11,675 nucleotides of DNA from UBA2922 sp035352555 (GTDB lineage: Bacteria; Bacillota; Clostridia; Oscillospirales; Oscillospiraceae): assembly GCA_035352555.1 (NCBI GenBank), contig DAOPXW010000060.1, forward strand, positions 1-11,675, written 5' to 3'. The position numbers and the translations under genes are program-made. Shown piece by piece: positions 7,201 to 11,675 of this stretch. Each line of letters begins with the position of its first letter. The first letter of the stretch is position 1. The notes under the pieces were generated by a model. That model worked only from the letters and a program-made list of their open reading frames with translations, searched no databases and was not told the origin of the DNA.

Positions 7201-8046
7201 ATGTTCGGCTATGTGATCGCCAATCCTCAGGGGCTGGACGAGCAGCGCTTCGCCCGCTACAAAAGCTTCTACTGCGGCCTGTGCCGCACGCTCAAGGCCC
7301 GCTACAGCGGCTGGATGCGCCTCACCCTCACCTACGACATGACCTTCCTCGCGCTGCTGGAAAACGCGCTGTACGAGCCGGAGGAGACCTCCGGCATGGA
7401 GAGATGCGCCGTCCACCCGGTGAAGACCCATGCCTGGATCCACGGTGAATTTACGGACTACGCCGCCGACCTCTCCGTGCTGCTGACCTACCTCAAATGC
7501 ATGGACGATTGGGACGACGACTGCGACCCCATCAGGAAGGCGGAGGCTTCTGTGCTGCGCCCCGCCTATGAAGCGGTGTGCCTGCGGTACCCCCGCCAAA
7601 GCGGCGTCATCCGCGACTGCATGGCCGCCATCAGCGGGATCGAGCGCCGCCGCGACCCCAATCCGGACGCCGCCGCCAACTGCTTCGGCATACTGATGGG
7701 CGAGCTTTTCGTCTGCCGGGAGGATCGCTGGAGCGACACGCTGCGCGCCATGGGCGCCGCGCTGGGCCGGTTCATCTACCTCATGGACGCCGTGGTGGAT
7801 CAGGAAAAAGATCAAAAGCGTTTTCGCTATAATCCGCTGGAGGCCCTGCCCGACACCGCGGGCGACCATTATCGCGCCGCCCTTGAAATGCTTCTGGGAC
7901 GCTGCGTATTTGAATTTGACAAGCTGCCCATCGTGAAGGACGCCGATATTCTGCGCAACATTCTGTGCAGCGGCGTGTGGACGGTCTATCTCAATAAATT
8001 TGATCCTCCTCAGAAAGGAGCTCCGGATGATACAGGATCCCTATAA
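7201..8046 (+). CDS. DUF5685 family protein
   Basis: A 281-aa, largely helical, cytoplasmic protein beginning MFGYVIANPQ, with the family hallmark YCGLCRTL (24-31) and LTYDMTFL (43-50) near the N-terminus; these are characteristic of DUF5685 proteins of Clostridia. Function is not established. Two acidic motifs stand out: MDDWDDD (101-107) after a LLTYLKC helix, and LGRFIYLMDAVVDQEKD (188-204) followed by RYNPL (209-213). The second resembles the second Asp-rich motif of squalene/phytoene synthases, and the first resembles their first motif, so a class I isoprenoid-synthase-like fold is possible (inference). Conserved cysteines (C25, C28, C69) could bind metal. The ribosome site AGGGGAAG lies in the end of the previous gene. 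Its last 20 nt overlap the J-protein gene, a sign of translational coupling. Confidence 0.86.
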   Translation: MFGYVIANPQGLDEQRFARYKSFYCGLCRTLKARYSGWMRLTLTYDMTFLALLENALYEPEETSGMERCAVHPVKTHAWIHGEFTDYAADLSVLLTYLKCMDDWDDDCDPIRKAEASVLRPAYEAVCLRYPRQSGVIRDCMAAISGIERRRDPNPDAAANCFGILMGELFVCREDRWSDTLRAMGAALGRFIYLMDAVVDQEKDQKRFRYNPLEALPDTAGDHYRAALEMLLGRCVFEFDKLPIVKDADILRNILCSGVWTVYLNKFDPPQKGAPDDTGSL

Positions 8047-8683
8047 AGTCCTCGGCGTGTCGCCGGATGCCACCGACGAGGAGATCAAGACGGCCTACCG
8101 CAATCTGGCCAAGAAGTACCACCCCGACCGCAATCCCGGCAACAAAGCCGCCGCGGAAAAAATGAACCAGATCAACGCCGCTTATGACCAGATCAAAAAC
8201 GGCACCGGCGGGGGTGCCTATCAGCCCGGCGGCGCACAGGGCGCCTACACGGGCTGGGACCCGTTCGCCGGCGGATATCAGCAGTATCAGCAGCAGACCG
8301 ACCGCCCGGAATGCCAGGCCGCGGCCAGCTTCATTTCCAACGGCCGCTATCAGGAGGCGCTCAACGCCCTCTCCGGCGTGCCGGAGGCGGAGCGGGACGG
8401 ACGATGGTATTACCTTTCGTCCATCGCCAATATGTATCTGGGCAACAGCGTGGCCGCGCTGGAGCACGCCCGCAGGGCCGTCCAGATGGACCCGGACAAC
8501 GGCGAATATCGCCGGCTGCTGGAGACGCTCCAGTCCGGCGGAGGGTATTACCAGAACTACAGCGCCAATTACGGCGCGTCCTCCTCACCTGTGAATAAGA
8601 TCTGCACCGCGCTGTGCATCGCCAACCTGCTGCTGTCCCTTTGCGGCTACGGTTACGGTTATGGCGGCATTCTCTGCTGCTGA
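8027..8683 (+). CDS. J-domain (DnaJ-like) protein with TPR-like region and Cys-rich hydrophobic tail
   Basis: A 218-aa protein. The N-terminal J domain (about 4-58: DPYKVLGV, the diagnostic HPD at 32-34, then NQINAAYDQIK) stimulates Hsp70 ATPase activity. A Gly/Tyr/Gln-rich linker (61-92) precedes a TPR-like helical pair repeat (about 95-170: NGRYQEALNALSG, WYYLSSIANMYLGN, ALEHARRAVQMDPDN). The C-terminus is hydrophobic and Cys/Gly/Tyr-rich (C193, C197, C206, then GYGYGYGG and a terminal CC), suggesting membrane association or metal binding. It lacks the zinc-finger region of housekeeping DnaJ, so it is a specialised co-chaperone; no DnaK gene is visible here. The start at 8027 has AAAGGAG 7 nt upstream; an in-frame ATG at 8000 has none. 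The gene ends 25 nt before an assembly gap. Confidence 0.88.
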   Translation: MIQDPYKVLGVSPDATDEEIKTAYRNLAKKYHPDRNPGNKAAAEKMNQINAAYDQIKNGTGGGAYQPGGAQGAYTGWDPFAGGYQQYQQQTDRPECQAAASFISNGRYQEALNALSGVPEAERDGRWYYLSSIANMYLGNSVAALEHARRAVQMDPDNGEYRRLLETLQSGGGYYQNYSANYGASSSPVNKICTALCIANLLLSLCGYGYGYGGILCC

Positions 8684-8708
8684 CGTACTTCTCTTCTGCA
8701 AAAAGTGC

Positions 8709-8808
8709 NNNNNNNNNNNNNNNNNNNNNNNNNNNNNNNNNNNNNNNNNNNNNNNNNNNNNNNNNNNNNNNNNNNNNNNNNNNNNNNNNNNNNNNNNNNN
8801 NNNNNNNN
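8709..8808. other. Assembly gap (100 N)
   Basis: Exactly 100 unknown bases, the placeholder length commonly used for a gap of unknown size between scaffolded contigs. The real distance, and any genes in it, cannot be known from this window. The flanks show no repeat that would explain the break. Confidence 0.97.
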
Positions 8809-8817
8809 TATAGCATT

Positions 8818-8850
8818 TGAGCCTCCCTGTGCGCAGGGAGGCTCATTTTT
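8818..8850 (+). terminator. Intrinsic terminator of an unseen or gap-spanning rightward transcript
   Basis: A 12-bp perfect stem, TGAGCCTCCCTG (8818-8829) and its complement (8834-8845), TGCG loop, then T5 at 8846-8850. The T run is only on the rightward side. It closes either the J-protein operon, if the gap is short, or a gene hidden in the gap. Confidence 0.88.
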
Positions 8851-8936
8851 GCCGCCGCACTTGGATAGCGCCCTATGCGGTTGGCCACGAAAACCATGGC
8901 CGCCGGCGCTGTGTGCGGATCCGGGGGAAAACTCCA

Positions 8937-9125
8937 TCAGTCCGTTACCGCGATGTGGTTAACATAATCCTTCATTTCCTGCTTGGAGCCGATGTTGTGG
9001 GCCCCGCTGATCAGAGATTCCCGCCGCTGGGGCGTCAGCTCGAAAAACCGAGTGTAGGCGATGGGATTCTGCATCAGCGCCATGCCGAAGCCCAGCGGAA
9101 TGCCGTCGTCGGATAGAAGATTCAT
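8937..9125 (-). CDS. Small conserved-looking protein of unknown function (62 aa)
   Basis: Begins MNLLSDDGIPLGFGMALMQN and continues with FFELTPQRRESLI, GAHNIGSKQEM and YVNHIAV. The 'DDGIPLGFGMA' opening and 'ELTPQRRESLI..AH...SKQEM' body are typical of a family of short uncharacterised proteins of about 60 residues that I recognise from Clostridia; no function is known to me. It is helical in character, without a membrane segment or signal peptide. The start is firm: GAGGTGA at 9131-9137, a near-full match to the anti-Shine-Dalgarno, sits 5 nt upstream. It lies downstream of the ECF transporter gene on the same strand, past a strong terminator and with no clear promoter of its own, so it may be expressed by readthrough. 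Confidence 0.8.
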   Translation of the reverse strand: MNLLSDDGIPLGFGMALMQNPIAYTRFFELTPQRRESLISGAHNIGSKQEMKDYVNHIAVTD

Positions 9126-9163
9126 TTTGATCACCTCGTCTCTAGTTTTTGCCGGCGGGGCAC

Positions 9164-9192
9164 AAAAAATGCGCGGCATTGCCGCGCATTTT
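9164..9192 (-). terminator. Intrinsic terminator after the ECF transporter gene
   Basis: AAAATGCGCGGC (9166-9177) and its exact complement (9181-9192) form a 12-bp stem with a 3-nt loop (or 5 nt if the closing pair opens). Read leftward it is followed by T6 (9164-9169). It sits between the ECF S gene and the 62-aa gene, 13 nt past the ECF stop, and may act as an attenuator for the latter. Confidence 0.9.
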
Positions 9193-9204
9193 CAAAAGAC
9201 ACTT

Positions 9205-9828
9205 TCAGATCCAACGCCGGGACCCGGCCTGAATAACCCGGGTAATGCCGGAAGCGAGAATCATATTGACGCCGAGCTCGATGAGAAAATTCACGCCGGT
9301 GAGGGTTACAATGATGTAATACAGCATCGCTGTACCGTTTGCAAAGCTCTGGAGCGTGGAGAAGAAGAACACCACCATACCCAGAATAAAAAGGCCGGTG
9401 TTTACAACGGGGCAAACGATGCCCGCGGTGATGACGGCTGCAAGCCTGCTCTTCTTTTGAATGGCCTCGTAGACAAGCCCGGCAAGCCAACCGGCCACCG
9501 TGGTTTTTACAAGGCAGATGAGGATGGCAGCGAAGGCGTTCTGCGCCATGAGCAGCTGAACAAAGCCGCCGTCCAGTCCGAACAGGCCGAAAATAAACAC
9601 CACAAGTCCTAAAACAAAGCCTAAAATTGCGCCGGAGCCGCTGCCGTACAGCGCGGCACCGATGATGATGGGAGCAAGCGCGAGGGTGATTGTGACGGGA
9701 CCGAACTTTACGAAGTTGCTGACAAGCTGCAGCACCACAATGATGGCCGAAAAGATCGCCAGACCGGTCATGCGGCGGGTTTTTGCCAGAGAATCCTCCC
9801 TGGCCTTTTTGGGCTTTTGTTCATCCAT
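9205..9828 (-). CDS. ECF transporter S component (substrate-binding membrane subunit)
   Basis: A 207-aa integral membrane protein with a charged, Lys/Arg-rich N-terminus (1-19) and about six hydrophobic helices (about 20-40, 46-62, 65-84, 95-121, 128-158, 165-195). The small-residue-rich start of helix 1 (TGLAIFSAIIVVLQ) is where S components pack on the EcfT scaffold, and ITLALAPIIIGAALYGSGSGAILGF-type sequence between helices 2 and 3 is typical of vitamin-uptake S subunits. ECF systems take up vitamins or metals at very low concentration; this S subunit has no EcfA/EcfT genes beside it, so it presumably shares the cell's common energy module (group II arrangement). The substrate cannot be named from sequence. 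Start supported by GGAGG 8 nt upstream. Confidence 0.85.
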   Translation of the reverse strand: MDEQKPKKAREDSLAKTRRMTGLAIFSAIIVVLQLVSNFVKFGPVTITLALAPIIIGAALYGSGSGAILGFVLGLVVFIFGLFGLDGGFVQLLMAQNAFAAILICLVKTTVAGWLAGLVYEAIQKKSRLAAVITAGIVCPVVNTGLFILGMVVFFFSTLQSFANGTAMLYYIIVTLTGVNFLIELGVNMILASGITRVIQAGSRRWI

Positions 9829-9850
9829 ATTCTATTCCTCCTGCTGTCGC

Positions 9851-9892
9851 TCCGCTGAAAATGCGGATGCGGCGCTGATTTGGCTTTCGCCA
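9851..9892 (-). promoter_or_regulatory. Structured leader of the ECF S gene (two hairpins)
   Basis: Read leftward, a TGGC-GAAA-GCCA hairpin with a GNRA-type loop (9881-9892) is followed by a TCCGC-N7-GCGGA hairpin (9851-9867), which ends about 5 nt before the GGAGG ribosome site. It does not match the conserved cores I know of TPP, THF, FMN, cobalamin or preQ1 riboswitches. It may regulate translation, or be chance pairing in GC-rich DNA. Confidence 0.35.
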
Positions 9893-9893
9893 T

Positions 9894-9929
9894 ATGCGGT
9901 ATAATACCGCATTATACCCGAATACACAA
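9894..9929 (-). promoter_or_regulatory. Promoter of the ECF S gene with overlapping palindromic operator
   Basis: Read leftward: TTGTGT (9924-9929), 17-nt spacer, TATTAT (9901-9906); an alternative -10, TATAAT, lies at 9911-9916. A perfect 9-1-9 palindrome, ATGCGGTAT-A-ATACCGCAT (9894-9912), covers the -10 region, as a repressor operator would. The half-site ATGCGG also occurs twice more just downstream (9861-9866, 9867-9872). Confidence 0.55.
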
Positions 9930-10001
9930 GGATATTTTGGCGTATTTGTCCTCCAACAGTGAAAAATCAGTAAAAAATCCGGCCAAAGTGTAGGCCATGA
10001 A

Positions 10002-10030
10002 TTGACAAACATCACACAACAAGGTAAAAT
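10002..10030 (+). promoter_or_regulatory. Strong promoter of the HU gene
   Basis: TTGACA (10002-10007), an ideal 17-nt spacer, TAAAAT (10025-10030). Transcription would start near 10037, giving a leader of about 48 nt. Strength fits the abundance of HU. Confidence 0.9.
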
Positions 10031-10042
10031 ATGCCCACGGTA

Positions 10043-10060
10043 AGCCCGAAACAGCGGGCT
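10043..10060 (+). other. Hairpin in the HU mRNA leader
   Basis: AGCCCG (10043-10048) pairs with CGGGCT (10055-10060) across AAACAG. It lies at the very 5' end of the predicted transcript and before the ribosome site AAAGGAG, so it may protect the mRNA end; this role is inferred. Confidence 0.45.
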
Positions 10061-10084
10061 AATTGAAAAAAGGAGTACTGAATA

Positions 10085-10354
10085 ATGAACAAGACTGAAC
10101 TCGTAGAAGCAATGGCCAAAGAGGCCAATCTGTCCAAAAAGGATGCAGAGGCTGCTCTGAGTGCGTTCACCAAGACTGTTGAGATGACCCTGAAGAAGGG
10201 CGATAAGGTCACGCTGGTCGGCTTCGGTACCTTTGAGGTTCGCAAGAGAGCTGCCCGCACCGGCCGCAACCCCCAGACCGGCAAGGAGATCAAGATCGCC
10301 GCTTCCAAGACCCCCGCTTTCAAGGCTGGCAAGGGTTTCAAGGACGCCATGTAA
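10085..10354 (+). CDS. hup: HU family DNA-binding protein
   Basis: An 89-aa protein with the complete HU fold: helical dimerisation half (MNKTELVEAMAKE, SKKDAEAALSAF) and the beta arm carrying GFGTFEVRKRAARTGRNPQTG, where the proline of RNPQTG (P63) is the residue that wedges into DNA. It binds DNA as a homodimer with little sequence preference and compacts and bends the nucleoid. Lengths of 89-92 residues are usual for HU. AAAGGAG lies 9 nt upstream of the ATG. Codon use is of the highly expressed type (AAG for lysine, CTG for leucine, GGC for glycine) and milder in GC than the flanking genes. It is a single-gene unit with its own promoter, leader hairpin and terminator. Confidence 0.97.
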   Translation: MNKTELVEAMAKEANLSKKDAEAALSAFTKTVEMTLKKGDKVTLVGFGTFEVRKRAARTGRNPQTGKEIKIAASKTPAFKAGKGFKDAM

Positions 10355-10380
10355 TCCGTACCCCGATAATCGCAAATTAA

Positions 10381-10414
10381 CGGCAGACCTGCGTGCACAG
10401 GTCTGCCGCTTTTT
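10381..10414 (+). terminator. Intrinsic terminator of the HU gene
   Basis: An 11-bp perfect stem CGGCAGACCTG / CAGGTCTGCCG (10381-10391, 10398-10408) with a 6-nt loop, then C and T5 (10410-10414). Confidence 0.94.
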
Positions 10415-10574
10415 CATCTTGTACGCAAGCCGGGAGACGCGGTTGCATTTTCAATAGGAGCAGCCCGAAAACGAACGGATTTTCGCCGGCCGGAAGCGGC
10501 ATCAATGGAGCGTCGGGAGCAGGCTTGCAGCTGCAATGATTGCAAACACCTGATACACAAGGCTTTTCACAACG
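10415..10574. other. Non-coding spacer, nothing recognised
   Basis: Part of the 405-base stretch between HU and the broken hydrolase. This portion is GC-rich on the left and becomes AT-richer toward the right. It contains a 12-nt perfect palindrome TTGCAGCTGCAA (10525-10536) and a 28-codon Cys-rich frame (10505-10591) without a ribosome site. I see no gene, RNA or promoter I can support. Confidence 0.5.
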
Positions 10575-10625
10575 AAAAAAGTACCTCATAGGCAATACGC
10601 ATTGTATCCCCTATGAGGTACTTTT
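10575..10625 (-). terminator. Long hairpin, probable leftward terminator
   Basis: A 16-bp perfect stem: AAAAGTACCTCATAGG (10577-10592) and its complement (10610-10625), with a 17-nt loop that can form an inner ATAC/GTAT stem. Read leftward it is followed by T6 (10575-10580); read rightward by T4. It may end the leftward hydrolase transcript, though it lies 135 nt past that stop codon. It could also be the end of a small mobile or repeated element. Confidence 0.65.
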
Positions 10626-10768
10626 ATGGTGCGGGTGTTCATGAGGACAAACCCGGGAACCCGCATAAAATAAAGGCCTTCGGCTTTAGGCAAACAAATA
10701 TCACACTGTTGTATATGCATCACGCAGAGAAATTAAAATATGACTGCTTCGAATTTTACTCATTGTAG
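10613..10768 (+). CDS. Candidate small ORF of 51 codons, uncertain
   Basis: An open frame starting ATG inside the right arm of the 10577-10625 hairpin and encoding MRYFYGAGVHEDKPGNPHK, then KAFGFRQTNITLLYMHHAEK and a DCFEFYSL end. No ribosome site precedes the ATG, which would be buried in the hairpin. Its last 9 nt overlap the 3' end of the leftward hydrolase on the other strand. The amino-acid mix looks protein-like rather than random, but there is no domain I recognise. It may be a spurious frame in a repeated element. Confidence 0.22.
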   Translation: MRYFYGAGVHEDKPGNPHKIKAFGFRQTNITLLYMHHAEKLKYDCFEFYSL

Positions 10769-11529
10769 GAATTCCATTGCGGTCTGACAGAATGCTTCGG
10801 GATAAATCAAGACAAATTCTCCATGCTCCATTTTGGGGATCATTTTAACAGCCATGTCTGGAAAATATGCTTTTGCCCATTCCAGATCACGAGCACGGCT
10901 GTGGGCTTCGTCTTCTCCATACCAAAAAACCATTTTTGTTGAAACGATCGAGGCAGGTTCCGGCATAACGTAATTATTTGCAGACCAGAAAACGTTCCAT
11001 ATGGTTTTATTTGAATATGTTTTCAGATACTTCATAAGCTCACCATATTCCTTGATAGGGTCATGTCCTTTTTGAGTAAATCTTTCTGGGGGAAACGCCG
11101 CCTCCATTATTTTTCTGTTGCTATACGCCAGCTTTACCATCAAAAAATCTTTTACGCAGATCAGCTTGCAAATCCATTTTGGATATAAGTACGGTGCCGT
11201 ACCGCCGTCAACAATAGCCTTATCTACTCGGATCTTTCTCTCTGCGATAAGGCACATGGCGCATCCACCGCCCATACTCAATCCATATACGGCGTCAAGA
11301 CAGTTAACTCTTTTCTCCTTTAGCCAGGCTGTCACATCAGCTACAGTCTTTTCGATTGAAACAAAATCGGATTTCTCTTCCGAATCATGTCCGTCCGGTG
11401 CAACCTGAAACACATGATAATTTTGAGCCAGCAATTCCACGCTTTCCTTAAATGCCCACCATGGTTGCCGGTAGATTGAAAAAACAAAAGTTTTCTAGAA
11501 TTATTATTACCATATTCTCGTATAATCAT
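10760..11529 (-). pseudogene. Alpha/beta hydrolase gene with one frameshift
   Basis: Two frames together make one alpha/beta hydrolase of about 256 residues. Frame one starts at 11529 behind AGAGGA and reads MIIREYGNNNSRKLLFF; the second frame, continuing QPWWAFKESVELLAQNYHVF, runs to the stop at 10760. They are joined by a missing base at or near a T6 run (plus-strand A6, 11479-11484). Downstream domain features are intact: the nucleophile elbow GLSMGG, a YGEDEAH acid segment, and MEHGEFV with the catalytic His near the C-terminus. No stop interrupts the second frame. The gene is clearly more AT-rich than everything left of it, suggesting separate acquisition. The break may be a real mutation, a sequencing error in a homopolymer, phase variation, or -1 slippage during translation. 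Function beyond 'hydrolase' unknown. Confidence 0.75.
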
Positions 11530-11569
11530 TGATTTCCTCTTTGTTTTAAAGGTTTATAGCACAGACAAA

Positions 11570-11578
11570 ATTATAGCA
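11570..11578 (-). promoter_or_regulatory. Extended -10 promoter of the broken hydrolase gene
   Basis: Read leftward, TGCTATAAT: a perfect TATAAT with the extended TG. No good -35 is seen at the right distance. The leader to the ATG at 11529 would be about 35 nt. Confidence 0.55.
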
Positions 11579-11609
11579 AATCAAGATGCAAAAGGAAATA
11601 CGTGAAAAC

Positions 11610-11642
11610 AAAAACAGGCTAACATATCGTCAGCCTGTTTTT
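11610..11642. terminator. Intrinsic terminator near the right window edge
   Basis: AAAAACAGGCT (11610-11620) pairs with AGCCTGTTTTT (11632-11642) around an 11-nt loop. Both sides carry A or T runs, so it can act in either direction. Most likely it ends a leftward gene lying beyond the window and insulates it from the hydrolase promoter. Confidence 0.75.
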
Positions 11643-11675
11643 GCCGTTATGACCACTCGATGGTCCTTCGTAGTG

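Noticed and set aside
6922..7869. A 315-codon minus-strand frame opposite the zinc-ribbon and DUF5685 genes
   Set aside because: It spans two clear plus-strand genes and has no recognisable motif or ribosome site.
9829..9892. Known vitamin riboswitch ahead of the ECF S gene
   Set aside because: The leader is short and shows none of the conserved cores of the TPP, THF, FMN, cobalamin or preQ1 classes that I could compare by eye.
10505..10591. A 28-codon frame encoding a CSCNDCKH motif
   Set aside because: Very short, no ribosome site before the ATG, and it runs into the hairpin; the Cys pattern alone is not enough.
10377..10595. A 72-codon minus-strand frame between HU and the hydrolase
   Set aside because: It reads backward through the HU terminator and has no ribosome site or domain.
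10626..10665. Minus-strand segment ending in ACCCGCACCA with a 7-bp terminal stem, like a tRNA acceptor end
   Set aside because: Only about 36 nt lie between the stem arms' ends; no D arm, anticodon arm or T-loop consensus is present.
11476..11492. Programmed -1 ribosomal frameshift in the hydrolase
   Set aside because: The site reads G-TTT-TTT rather than a full slippery heptamer, and no stimulating hairpin follows closely; a mutation or sequencing error is simpler.

Overview
The window looks like a stretch of chromosome from a GC-rich, low-oxygen member of the Firmicutes, most likely an Oscillospiraceae-type gut Clostridium. The reasons are inference from gene content: a DUF5685 protein beside a J-domain protein and a membrane zinc-ribbon protein, an S-layer-homology/L,D-transpeptidase wall protein, an ECF transporter S component, COG2509-type FAD protein, Gram-positive AGGAGG-type ribosome sites and sigma-A style promoters. 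No species can be named from the sequence. A run of exactly 100 Ns (8709-8808) marks a scaffold gap of unknown true length, so genes left and right of it may not be true neighbours.

Layout, left of the gap. The window opens inside a tRNA-Gly(GCC) gene, closed by a palindromic terminator. Next come two rightward single-gene units: a COG2509-like FAD-dependent protein (155-1552) and a TIM-barrel protein (1707-2417) with a near-perfect promoter. A secreted wall protein with SLH repeats, a beta-solenoid-like middle and a C-terminal L,D-transpeptidase domain follows (2564-4594). It converges, over a shared 17-bp hairpin, on a leftward two-gene operon: a membrane-anchored alpha/beta hydrolase (5657-6619) and a membrane-anchored PI-PLC-like phosphodiesterase (4633-5676), overlapping by 20 nt. 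Facing away from that operon, from an apparently overlapping divergent promoter, is a tight three-gene rightward operon: membrane zinc-ribbon protein (6793-7197), DUF5685 protein (7201-8046) and J-domain/TPR-like protein with a Cys-rich hydrophobic tail (8027-8683). This operon is the strongest candidate for an undescribed system; the DUF5685 protein carries two Asp-rich motifs spaced like those of head-to-head isoprenoid synthases.

Right of the gap. A terminator (8818-8850) ends an unseen rightward transcript. Two leftward genes follow: an ECF transporter S component (9205-9828) and, beyond a strong terminator hairpin, a 62-aa protein (8937-9125). The ECF promoter carries a perfect 9-1-9 palindrome. 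HU (10085-10354) is a rightward single gene with a consensus promoter, leader hairpin and terminator. The right end, from about 10570, is much more AT-rich: it holds a long hairpin, a possible 51-aa ORF, and a leftward alpha/beta hydrolase gene broken by one frameshift at a T6 run (10760-11529), ending with another terminator at the window edge. This end looks like separately acquired or decaying DNA.
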